Below the pieces are notes generated by a model. That model ran no database searches, was not told where the DNA came from, and worked only from the letters and a program-made list of their open reading frames with translations. A program made the translations under genes and the position numbers. From assembly GCA_030429565.1 (NCBI GenBank), contig JAUIFE010000002.1, positions 62,001-126,000 of the forward strand: 64,000 nucleotides of DNA, read 5' to 3'. This document shows positions 9,611 through 18,555 of this stretch, in pieces (the stretch's first letter is position 1; each line of letters opens with the position of its first letter). Origin of the DNA: Holophagae bacterium. Lineage in GTDB: Bacteria > Acidobacteriota > Holophagae > Acanthopleuribacterales > Acanthopleuribacteraceae.

Positions 9611-9747
9611 GAGACGCGTTAATTTTTAAGTAGCCGCCTCCATTGTGGGGCGTGGACCCGCACGCTAGGCTAGATTTAGAAGAACCATACCCAACGTTTT
9701 TCATATCCTGAACGCCGTCTCGGCGTGCGTGTCAATGGAGGCGCCTG

Positions 9748-12700
9748 ATGAAGCTTCATCGTGTCCTTGGTTTGTCGACGTGTGTATCGCTTTTGGTTTT
9801 AGCAACTTGGATGGTGCGACCCGTCCCGGTGAGGGAAGCCGAAACGCCACCGCCGGCCATCGTTGATCCCCACGCCTTGACGGCCTTTTTCGCGCAGGAG
9901 CTGAGCCGCGCCGAAGCGGGCTCCCCGCAAGCACTTAAATATGCGCGACTTATTCAAAAAGTCAAAATGAAGGCGGCCCAAACGGCCCGACCCGAAAACC
10001 CCGGGGCCTTGATTGAAGCCTTCGCCCAATTAAAAAGCGACCGTGACGGCCGTGGCTATGCACCTGGTTATCGCATTGAAGCGGTCAAACAGGTACGTCA
10101 CAAGGGTCGCTTCGCCAAAAAACGCGCCGACTGGACCGAGGTCGGCCCTGGCAATGTCAGCGGCCGCATCCGCACGGTCGTCGTCGACCCCGACGATCCC
10201 AATAAAAACACCTGGTTTGTGGCCTCGATCGGCGGCGGCGTCTGGAAAACCACCGATGGCGGTACCTCCTGGCGCCATCTCACCGCTGATTTGGGCACCT
10301 TGTGTATCACCACTTTGGTGCAAGCCCCTTCCAATCCCGACATTCTTTATGCGGGAACCGGCATGGGTTACGGCCGCGTCGTCGATCTAATCGGTAGCGG
10401 TATTTGGAAATCGATGGATCGCGGTGAAAGCTGGCAACAACTCACATCCACCGCCAACGGCCAACTCCTGCAAGCAATTAACCGCATCGTTGTCGACCCC
10501 AACAACGCGCAAGTCCTGTTGGCGTGTAGCAACGACGGATTCAGTCACCTCGGCCCCAAGGGTGGAGAACGCCGATCGGGCATTTTCCGCTCCAGCGACG
10601 GCGGTCTTACCTGGACGCAAACCTTCGATGCGGACAGCTTCTTCGGTTCATCAACCGACAATCGCGTACAACAAATTGTCGCCGACCCGAGCAACTTTAA
10701 TCGCCTCTACGCCACCGTTAACGAGGTCGGCGTCATTCGCTCCAACGACGCCGGTTTGACCTGGTCGGTCTCAGCCGATGACTTTGCCGACCCCGCCGAC
10801 GTGGGTGTCCCCAGCAGCAACGGCTTCGGCCTCGCCGGCATTTCGGTGCGCACGGAGATGGCGGTTGCGCCGTCGGATCCCAATCGGCTGTACGCCGCCG
10901 TGGAACGACCGCGCGGTATTGCCGACCTGTATATGTCGCGCGACGGTGGCGATTCCTGGGTACTGGTCAACGATACCGGCAACGATCCCAACTGGTTCAA
11001 CAGCTTCGGCGGCAGCGGCGCCACCGGCAATTACACGGCCGGGTGGTTTGACAACTGCATCGCGATCCACCCGACCAATCCCGACGTGGTTTTCGTCGGC
11101 GGCGTTAATATTTACCGCCTCGATGTCGACGCCGATGCCGCCACACGCACCAGCACCTTGTCGACCTACTGGATTCCCAACAATTTTGGTGTCCCACGTG
11201 TCCATGCCGATCACCACTGGCTGGAAATTTTCCCCCATGCGAGCGCACCGGCCGGGATCCGTATCCTCAACGGCAACGACGGCGGCGTCGCGCTTTCCGA
11301 CGACGGCGGCGTGACTTGGACCGAGTTTCGCGGCATGCGTACCAGTCAGTTCTACGGTGCAGCCAAGAAGCCGGGTGAGAACGTCTACATCGCCGGGGCA
11401 CAGGATAACGGGACCTGGGTTTCCCCGGCCGATCCCGACATTAACGCACTCTGGACACCCGTCATCGGCGGCGACGGTTTTGAAGCGGTTTGGCATGCAC
11501 GCGACCCCAACTTGGTGCTCGGCAACTCACAAAATAACGGTATCGCCCGTTCTGAAAACGGCGGGCGCACCTTCACACCGGCACGGCCGACCGGCGCGGG
11601 TTTCGGGCCGTTTATTACCAAAATCGCCTACAGCAACAGTGATCCGGATTTGGTGTTTGCGGTCAGCAGCAACGGCATCAGTCGCTCCGATGATTTCGGA
11701 AAAACCTGGACCCTCACCCCCATCAGCGGCAACTGGCTCGGCTACCGTCCCTTTGACAATGTCGAAATTTCGGAAGCCGACCCACAAATCGTTTGGATCT
11801 CCTCACGTATGGACATCGACCCGCCCGCCGGTCGCCAAGGCGGCATTCACGTATCCAGCGACGGCGGCCTCAGCTTCACCGAAATTTCCGCCAACTTACC
11901 CGCCGACCTCACCGAAGCCTCCGGTTTGGCGCCAGACCCCGTCGACGCCGCTACCTGTTACTTGCTGTTCTCGGCACCTGGCCGCGCTAAAATCATGCGC
12001 ACCAACGACCTAGGCCAAACCTGGGTCGACCTTTCCGGGTACGCCGCCGGCGTCGACAACGGCTTTCCCGACGTCGCCGTATTCGACTTGCAAGTTATGC
12101 CGTTTGACCGCAACATTCTGTGGGCGGCCACGGAAATTGGTTTGTTTGTCAGTAACGACAACGGCACAAGCTGGGCTTTTGACCCAAGCTTGCCCCATGT
12201 CGCCATTTTCGAATTAAAAATTCAGGAAGAACAGATTCTGGCGGCCACGCAAGGGCGCGGCATTTGGACGGCCCGCGTTCCCGAAATGGCGAACTACAGC
12301 TACCCACAAGCGACCTTGCCGCCGCGTCTCTCCGTGTTGGCACTCGATGCGCGCGGCAACCTAAAAGTCGATTTCGACGCCCGCTCTGAATACGACCGCG
12401 TGCAGCTCCTGATCAATGGTGAACCCCAACAGAACTATACGGCGAACAGCGAACCTTTCAGCGGCAGCGTTTTGTTCCCGCAAAACGCCGACAATCTGGT
12501 CAGTGCCCAAGTCGTAGCAACCAAGGACGGTCGTGAATACCGCTCGCCGGTCAAACAACTCAATGTGAAAGCGCGCACGCCGGTTTCCACTTACAGCAAC
12601 AATTTCGATGCGGCGACCAACAGCAACGATTTTGTTTTCAATGGCTTTTCATTAGCGACGATCAATGGCTTCAGCAGCCAGGTCTTGGCATCAGCCATTC

Positions 12701-14499
12701 CTTATCCGAACAATAGCGAGCTCACGGCGACCCTAGCCACGCCACTTCTGGTTCCGGCCGACAACGCGGTGATGCGCTTTGAAGAATTCGCGCTGGTGGA
12801 GCCTGGCTCCGGTTCCGGCGTGTGGGGCGATCCCCAATTTTGGGATTATGTGATCGTGGAAGGATCCATCGACGGTCTTAACTGGACGCCGCTCGGCGAC
12901 GGTTACGACGCTCGGCAACACGCCGATTGGCTGGCGGCCTTTAACGGCACGGGCGGCGGCATTGTCCCGTCCCTATTTAAAACTCGCGAAATCAACTTGT
13001 TAGACACCTTTCAAGCGGGCGAGCAGGTTTTGGTTCGCTTCCGTTTGTCGAGTGATCCCGGCGTCAACGGGTTTGGTTGGGTCATCGATAACTTGGTCTT
13101 TTTCCCAGAGAACGAGGTCACCCAATTTGGCAACGACACGATGTTCCCCTGGGTCTCTCAAAACGAAGTCTTCGAAAGCATATTGGTCGTCAACAACCCC
13201 TCGAACCAAAGTGTCCGTTACCAGTTGACGGCCTTGCGTGAAGGCGGCGCCGGCGAACGCAGCGCGGTGGCGACCCTAGCGCCCTTTGGCTTCCTCGCAA
13301 CCACCCCGGCCGCATTGTTTCCCAGCATCGGCAACGGTTCGGGTTTGAGCATTCGCCTGTCGGCCGATTCGTCAGCCGTTCGTGGTCGTTGGGTGACCAA
13401 TAACTTGAGCGCGGCCACGGGCGCTTCGCCGTCGCAAGGTGTCGGTGTCGACATGGCAGCCGCCCTGGCCGGCAACTCGGAACAAGCGGGAACCCAAATC
13501 ATTTTCAACTATTTACCGCAAAGCGCCGGCATGACGGCGGCACCGGTTATTGTCAACGTCGGGGACGCGGCCGCCGATGTCACGCTTTCCTTTTACAGCG
13601 CCGACGGCAGCTTGTTGCTACGCGATTCCACCAGTTTGGCCGGTCTTCAGCCCAACCGTCCCTTTGCCCGCATCGTCGGCGATCTGGTTGACAGCAACGG
13701 TGCCGACGTGATGCTGGTCGCCCAATCAAACGGCGCCCCGATCACCGGCGTCACCTTCGTCTTTAACGAACAGGGCGAAACAGCGATCGGCAATGCAGCC
13801 GCCGTCATTGACACCGGCAACACCACGACCGACCTGCTGTATGCCTGGATTTCCAACAGCGCCGACTTTGAAAGCGTATTGGTCGCCAACAATACCGCCG
13901 CGGTCGCGACAGAAGTCACATTGACCGCACGGCGCGCCGACGGCAGTGAGGAAAGCACCACGCGTACCATTAACGCGGGCGGTTTTTTGGCCGAACAAGC
14001 CTCATCGCTGTTTCCCGAAATGGGCGCGGGCGCCGGTTACAGCGTCAGCCTAAGTGCGCCGGCCGGCGGTTTACACGGCGCCTGGGTCACCAACAACCTC
14101 AAAGCAGCCTCGGGATTATCGCCGGCGCAAGGCATTGCCGTCCGCGTCCCCACCGCGACGCAGCAGGCGCAACAACGGGTCGGTGAGGCCGTTCTGTTTG
14201 GCTACCTTCCTGGCAGCAACGGTTTCTTCTCCGCGCCGGTCATCGTCAACCTGCACGATCAAGCACTGGATGTCGATCTCCGTTTTTACAACCGCGCCGG
14301 CGCGCTGGTCTTCCAGCAGACCTTAACCGGTTTGGCGCCGCGTCAACCCTTCGCGGTTGTCGCCCAACAACTCATTCCCGGCCTGGCTGAGGACGTGCAG
14401 CTCAGCGCGCGCTCTAGCGGCGGCCCCATCACCGGCGTTGCTTTTGTGTTCAATGGCGGGAACGAACCCGCCATCGGCAATGTCAACGTCATTGAATAA
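9748..14499 (+). CDS. Very large secreted BNR/sortilin-type propeller protein with duplicated C-terminal domain
   Basis: This 1583-residue protein has an N-terminal signal anchor (LGLSTCVSLLVLATWMV). Residues about 120-870 form one or two beta-propellers of BNR/Asp-box repeats; motifs such as SxDGGxTW recur (TTDGGTSWRHL, SSDGGLTWTQT, SDDGGVTWTEF, SSDGGLSFTEI). A jelly-roll-like module follows (about 940-1120). Two tandem copies of one domain then fill the C-terminus (about 1125-1355 and 1356-1583); both carry FESxLVxNN, a GxGxSxxLSA stretch and WVTNNL-AA-G-SP-QG. Asp-box propellers occur in sialidases, xyloglucanases and sortilin-like proteins, but no catalytic residues can be placed, so adhesion or glycan binding is as likely as hydrolysis. 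GGAGG precedes the ATG. A sensor kinase gene follows 73 bases later. Confidence 0.85.
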   Translation: MKLHRVLGLSTCVSLLVLATWMVRPVPVREAETPPPAIVDPHALTAFFAQELSRAEAGSPQALKYARLIQKVKMKAAQTARPENPGALIEAFAQLKSDRDGRGYAPGYRIEAVKQVRHKGRFAKKRADWTEVGPGNVSGRIRTVVVDPDDPNKNTWFVASIGGGVWKTTDGGTSWRHLTADLGTLCITTLVQAPSNPDILYAGTGMGYGRVVDLIGSGIWKSMDRGESWQQLTSTANGQLLQAINRIVVDPNNAQVLLACSNDGFSHLGPKGGERRSGIFRSSDGGLTWTQTFDADSFFGSSTDNRVQQIVADPSNFNRLYATVNEVGVIRSNDAGLTWSVSADDFADPADVGVPSSNGFGLAGISVRTEMAVAPSDPNRLYAAVERPRGIADLYMSRDGGDSWVLVNDTGNDPNWFNSFGGSGATGNYTAGWFDNCIAIHPTNPDVVFVGGVNIYRLDVDADAATRTSTLSTYWIPNNFGVPRVHADHHWLEIFPHASAPAGIRILNGNDGGVALSDDGGVTWTEFRGMRTSQFYGAAKKPGENVYIAGAQDNGTWVSPADPDINALWTPVIGGDGFEAVWHARDPNLVLGNSQNNGIARSENGGRTFTPARPTGAGFGPFITKIAYSNSDPDLVFAVSSNGISRSDDFGKTWTLTPISGNWLGYRPFDNVEISEADPQIVWISSRMDIDPPAGRQGGIHVSSDGGLSFTEISANLPADLTEASGLAPDPVDAATCYLLFSAPGRAKIMRTNDLGQTWVDLSGYAAGVDNGFPDVAVFDLQVMPFDRNILWAATEIGLFVSNDNGTSWAFDPSLPHVAIFELKIQEEQILAATQGRGIWTARVPEMANYSYPQATLPPRLSVLALDARGNLKVDFDARSEYDRVQLLINGEPQQNYTANSEPFSGSVLFPQNADNLVSAQVVATKDGREYRSPVKQLNVKARTPVSTYSNNFDAATNSNDFVFNGFSLATINGFSSQVLASAIPYPNNSELTATLATPLLVPADNAVMRFEEFALVEPGSGSGVWGDPQFWDYVIVEGSIDGLNWTPLGDGYDARQHADWLAAFNGTGGGIVPSLFKTREINLLDTFQAGEQVLVRFRLSSDPGVNGFGWVIDNLVFFPENEVTQFGNDTMFPWVSQNEVFESILVVNNPSNQSVRYQLTALREGGAGERSAVATLAPFGFLATTPAALFPSIGNGSGLSIRLSADSSAVRGRWVTNNLSAATGASPSQGVGVDMAAALAGNSEQAGTQIIFNYLPQSAGMTAAPVIVNVGDAAADVTLSFYSADGSLLLRDSTSLAGLQPNRPFARIVGDLVDSNGADVMLVAQSNGAPITGVTFVFNEQGETAIGNAAAVIDTGNTTTDLLYAWISNSADFESVLVANNTAAVATEVTLTARRADGSEESTTRTINAGGFLAEQASSLFPEMGAGAGYSVSLSAPAGGLHGAWVTNNLKAASGLSPAQGIAVRVPTATQQAQQRVGEAVLFGYLPGSNGFFSAPVIVNLHDQALDVDLRFYNRAGALVFQQTLTGLAPRQPFAVVAQQLIPGLAEDVQLSARSSGGPITGVAFVFNGGNEPAIGNVNVIE

Positions 14500-14508
14500 C
14501 CCGTCCAC

Positions 14509-14533
14509 GCGGGCCGTCACCCGCACGGCCCGC
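14509..14533 (+). other. GC-rich hairpin between propeller protein and kinase genes
   Basis: Arms GCGGGCCGT (14509-14517) and ACGGCCCGC (14525-14533) lie right after the stop codon of the large propeller gene. There is no T run, so it may reduce rather than abolish read-through into the kinase gene. Confidence 0.5.
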
Positions 14534-14572
14534 CCTGTGCGACAATGATTCATTCCATGTCAGGGTGAGTCC

Positions 14573-17500
14573 ATGGTTGCCACCTTCCTTTGCTTTGTGC
14601 TCTTGTCTGCCGAACCCAAAGGCCGTTTACCCGAGCGGCTGTTGTTCGAACAGCTCAATGTGGAACAAGGCCTGTCGCAGAGCACGGTTCAATCGATGAT
14701 TCAGGATCAAGCGGGCTACTTGTGGTTTGGCACCTTCATCGGGCTCAACCGCTACGACGGCTACCGCTTTGAAACCTATCGCCACGATCCCAACGATCCC
14801 CAATCGCTGCCAGGAAACATTATCAATGCTCTGATGGAGGATGACCGGGGTCGTTTGTGGATTGGGACCGGTTCCGGTTTGTGCCGTTACGATGGACGCG
14901 ACACCGACCGTCCCCGTTTCGTTCACTTCCCGGTCAACACCGCAAACAACCATGCGTTATTCCGCGACAACGTCACCCGGCTTTTGCAAGACCATCGCGG
15001 CGAGATTTGGGTCGCGACGGTCGGAAAACTTCATCGCTACCGCGAGGCAAGCGGCGACTTCGAACGCTTCGATGTACCCAATGCGCACATTACCGGCTTG
15101 GCCGAAGATCGTTGGGGTCGGTTGTGGGCCGCAACGGCCGGTGGCATGATGGTGGTCGACGCCGACCGTCGCCGAGTAACCACCCTTTTCGGTCTCAATG
15201 GTGAACGCTGTATGGAGAACAGCTTCATGCCGTTTAATGCGGTGTCCAGTCTGTTTCACGACGCGGCCGGCGACCTGTGGGCCGCATTTCCCGGTCACAG
15301 CATCGTGAAAATTCCCGAGGACGTGTTTGAAACAGCGCCTGCCCACATTGACATTCGCCGACTCACCATTCGCGACGGAATGCAGGACCGCCATGGCATT
15401 TTCTGGTTTGCCACCTCGGCGGGCGTGCTACTGGTCGATCCCCAAACCAGGCAATGGCGGCGCGCCGGTTACGACCCCCAACAACGCGATTCCTTAAGCA
15501 GCAATGATACTCACTTTGTCAACCAGGACCGCAAGGGAACCATCTGGATCGGAACCGTTCTTGGTGGTGTTTGTAAATACGTGCCCGACAAGCCCGTTTT
15601 TGAACACTACACGGCCAACCCCTTTTTAAACCAAACACTTCACGGTGAATTGGTGTACGCCTTCGCACAGGGCCCGGCCGACGTGATTTGGGTTGGGTCG
15701 CGTAACGGGATCTCCGCGTTCCAGGTCTCCCAACGGCGCTTTCTCAAACTCGAAGGGAAACCGGCACTTGATGAAATACTGAACAACCGTCAAGTCATGG
15801 CGCTGCACGTCGACGCCAAAGGGGATCTGTGGATTGGTTGCAATCGTTGGTTGGTGACGGTCACACCAACAGGGTTTGATCCCGAAAAAGGCGCCATCAG
15901 CCACCGCAACTTGCGTTTGGACAATCGCGACAAGGTCGGCTATTTCCACCACATCAGTTCGTTTATGGAAGAAGCCGACGGAACCTTGTGGATCACGACT
16001 TTCGGTGCCGGGCTCTGGCGCACGAACATTCATAACAAAACGCGCCAATACACGCGTTTTAACCATCGTGGGCGACCAGGCGATATCAGCAGCCACATGA
16101 CCCGTGCCGTATTGCGGGATCGCCACGGCAGCTTGTGGGTCGGCTCGTGGCGTCACGGACTCAACCGTATGGACGAAAGCACCGGAACCTTTACCGTCTT
16201 TCGCCGCCAGGCCGACGATCCCGGCAGCCTCAGCGAAGACACGATCACGGCTCTTGCCGCATCCAATCGAAGCGACCGCGTGTGGGTCGGGACCTACGCC
16301 GGCGGGCTCAACGCACTGAACCCACAAACCCAACGTTTCAAGCGCATCACGGCACGAGATGGATTACCGGACAATACCATTTACGGCATCTTGGTCGCAG
16401 GTGACGATCTTTGGCTCAGTACCAACAACGGCCTCGCCTGTATCGTCAACGCCGACAGCGACGACGGCCGCACGATCAAAACCTACAGTGTTCATGACGG
16501 CTTACAAAGTGGTGAATACAATCGCGGCGCCTATTTCCGCGCCGACGACGGCTCGCTTTACATGGGCGGCATCAATGGCTTTAACCTCTTTCACCCCAAA
16601 GGCATGAATCCACAACGTGACGGCGGCGATGTGTTCCTAAGCGACCTTTTTGTCAACGGCCGCTCACGCCGTTTCACCACACCGCTCCATCAGTTGCGCG
16701 AGCTGACCTTCGACCCCCAAACCCGCGTGATTGGGTTTGAATTTGCGGCGGCCAATTTCGCAACACCAGCGCGCAACCGCTACGCTTACCAGTTAGAAGG
16801 GGTCGACGACGATTGGCAACGCTCGAGCGAACGGCGCTCGCTGCAATACAGTAACCTTGCTCCGGGACGATACCGCTTGCGCGCGTTCAGCCTCAACCGC
16901 GAGGATCAATTAAGCGGCAGCGAGCTACGCCTCGACCTCACCATTCGCCCCGCCTTTCACCAAACCATTTGGTTTCGATTGCTGGTGTTGTTGGTTTTGG
17001 TGCTAACCGTTTTGACGCTGGTATGGCTGCGGTTGACCGCTTTGCGTCGAGAGCAAGAACAGCGCCGTGACTTTGCACGCGGCTTAATTGAAGCTCAAGA
17101 ACGGGACCGTACCCGAATCGCCGACGAATTACACGACAGTTTGGGACAAAATCTCCTCGTGATTAACAACGAACTACAGCTTCAGGCGCAAACCCCCCAA
17201 GGGGAGCCTCTAAAAGAGGATTTAATGCAAATGTCGACCTGGGTACGCGACGCCATCGAGGAAGTCCGCAACATTGCTTACAACCTGCGCCCACACCAAC
17301 TCGACCGACTCGGTTTAAAACGCGCCATTTCGTCGATTGCCGGGCGATTGGCACGCGGGGGTGGCTTCAAAATGGAGGTCGTGCTCGATGACATCGAAGG
17401 CTTTTTAGACAAAGACGCGGAAACCCATTTGTTCCGCATTGTTCAGGAAGGCCTCCAAAACGCCGTACGCCACGCCGAGGCCAACCGAGTCACCCTCAAG

Positions 17501-17731
17501 GTGCAACGAAATGCGGGCCGCTTGGTGTTAACCCTAAGCGACAACGGCAGGGGATTCTCGGTCAAAACGGCACAGCAATCACTAAAAGGCATGGGTTTGC
17601 GAACCATGATGGAGCGTGCCGACCTCATGAACGCCGAGCTCTTCCTCGAATCCCAACCGGGTCAAGGCACACGCTTGACCTTAATCACGGCGGAGGTGCG
17701 ACATGGCCGCAACCAGAATTCTCTTAGCTGA
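14573..17731 (+). CDS. Propeller-type sensor histidine kinase (HisKA_3/NarL class)
   Basis: This 1052-residue sensor has a short N-terminal hydrophobic segment, then about 700 residues of two-component-regulator propeller repeats (YLWFGTFIGLNRYDG, RLWIGTGSGLCRYDG, TIWIGTVLGGVCKY and others). A Y_Y_Y immunoglobulin-like domain ends at the membrane (FAAANFATPARNRYAYQLEG), followed by one membrane helix (about 798-820). The cytoplasmic part is a HisKA_3 dimerisation domain with His854 in IADELHDSLGQNL, and a HATPase domain (HLFRIVQEGLQNAVRHA, LSDNGRGF). Such hybrid propeller sensors generally detect extracellular glycans or related polymers. The 3' end overlaps the response regulator gene by 29 bases, so the two are clearly partners. 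Confidence 0.93.
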   Translation: MVATFLCFVLLSAEPKGRLPERLLFEQLNVEQGLSQSTVQSMIQDQAGYLWFGTFIGLNRYDGYRFETYRHDPNDPQSLPGNIINALMEDDRGRLWIGTGSGLCRYDGRDTDRPRFVHFPVNTANNHALFRDNVTRLLQDHRGEIWVATVGKLHRYREASGDFERFDVPNAHITGLAEDRWGRLWAATAGGMMVVDADRRRVTTLFGLNGERCMENSFMPFNAVSSLFHDAAGDLWAAFPGHSIVKIPEDVFETAPAHIDIRRLTIRDGMQDRHGIFWFATSAGVLLVDPQTRQWRRAGYDPQQRDSLSSNDTHFVNQDRKGTIWIGTVLGGVCKYVPDKPVFEHYTANPFLNQTLHGELVYAFAQGPADVIWVGSRNGISAFQVSQRRFLKLEGKPALDEILNNRQVMALHVDAKGDLWIGCNRWLVTVTPTGFDPEKGAISHRNLRLDNRDKVGYFHHISSFMEEADGTLWITTFGAGLWRTNIHNKTRQYTRFNHRGRPGDISSHMTRAVLRDRHGSLWVGSWRHGLNRMDESTGTFTVFRRQADDPGSLSEDTITALAASNRSDRVWVGTYAGGLNALNPQTQRFKRITARDGLPDNTIYGILVAGDDLWLSTNNGLACIVNADSDDGRTIKTYSVHDGLQSGEYNRGAYFRADDGSLYMGGINGFNLFHPKGMNPQRDGGDVFLSDLFVNGRSRRFTTPLHQLRELTFDPQTRVIGFEFAAANFATPARNRYAYQLEGVDDDWQRSSERRSLQYSNLAPGRYRLRAFSLNREDQLSGSELRLDLTIRPAFHQTIWFRLLVLLVLVLTVLTLVWLRLTALRREQEQRRDFARGLIEAQERDRTRIADELHDSLGQNLLVINNELQLQAQTPQGEPLKEDLMQMSTWVRDAIEEVRNIAYNLRPHQLDRLGLKRAISSIAGRLARGGGFKMEVVLDDIEGFLDKDAETHLFRIVQEGLQNAVRHAEANRVTLKVQRNAGRLVLTLSDNGRGFSVKTAQQSLKGMGLRTMMERADLMNAELFLESQPGQGTRLTLITAEVRHGRNQNSLS

Positions 17732-18347
17732 CGATCATCCCATTGTCCGACAGGGCTTTGCGCGTATTATCGAACGCGATGCGGCCTTCGAAGTAGTCGC
17801 GGAGGCGGGCGACGGCGAAGAGGCCCTAGCCCAAATACAAGCGCTCGCTCCAGAGATCGCGGTCCTCGATATCGCCATGCCGGGGCGCAATGGTCTGGAG
17901 GTAGTTAAAGCCGTACGCGCAAATAAACTCCCGGTTAAGGCTGTTTTTTTGACCATGTACCGTGATCGCGAGTACTTCGACGAAGCCATCGCGCTCGGCG
18001 CCAAAGGTTACTTGCTCAAGGATTGCGCTGTCGCCGACCTGCTCGCCTGTCTTAAAGCCGTCGAGCGCGGTGAGTTTTATATCAGCCCGGCACTCAGCGG
18101 GTATCTATTGCCGCACAGCCAAAACGAGAACGCGAGTAATCCCTCACCCTGCGATCGCTTAACCCCTACGGAGACCGCCGTGCTCAAACTAATCGCGGAT
18201 AAAAAAACCAGCAAAGAGATCGCCGATACGCTGTGCATCAGCTACCGCACCGTTCAAAACCATCGCACCAATATGTGCCGCAAACTCGAGCTTAGCGGCC
18301 ACAACAGCTTGCTGCACTTCGCCATCGATCACCGCGACGAACTTTAG
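17703..18347 (+). CDS. NarL/FixJ-family response regulator
   Basis: This 214-residue regulator has a receiver domain (residues 1-120; acidic pair DD near position 10, phosphoacceptor Asp56 in AVLDIAMPG, and Lys in GYLLKD) and a C-terminal LuxR-type helix-turn-helix (LTPTETAVLKLIADKKTSKEIADTLCISYRTVQNHRTN; split here only by description). It is fused by gene overlap to the propeller kinase and is its obvious target. The next gene downstream, a polysaccharide lyase, is a plausible member of its regulon, but no binding site is evident. Confidence 0.95.
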   Translation: MAATRILLADDHPIVRQGFARIIERDAAFEVVAEAGDGEEALAQIQALAPEIAVLDIAMPGRNGLEVVKAVRANKLPVKAVFLTMYRDREYFDEAIALGAKGYLLKDCAVADLLACLKAVERGEFYISPALSGYLLPHSQNENASNPSPCDRLTPTETAVLKLIADKKTSKEIADTLCISYRTVQNHRTNMCRKLELSGHNSLLHFAIDHRDEL

Positions 18348-18555
18348 CTAGAGACGGCGTAAAACAAACGATGAGGGTCAAGGCTCCAGCGATAAGACCC
18401 TGTTTGGCATGCAAAATGACATTCACCGGCCGATAGCTTTGTAAATATTGGTGCTTCGGTGGCGAATCGCATTGAGAGAAAAATAGGTTGCCGGCAGAAT
18501 GAGGCGTCCTGCAACAGCGATTATGTTTCGCTTAGTCCAATATTTGGAGTATGTT

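Noticed and set aside
10771..11496. A 241-codon minus-strand frame
   Set aside because: It is antisense to Asp-box repeats of the large secreted protein and has a repetitive Gly/Val/Asp content.
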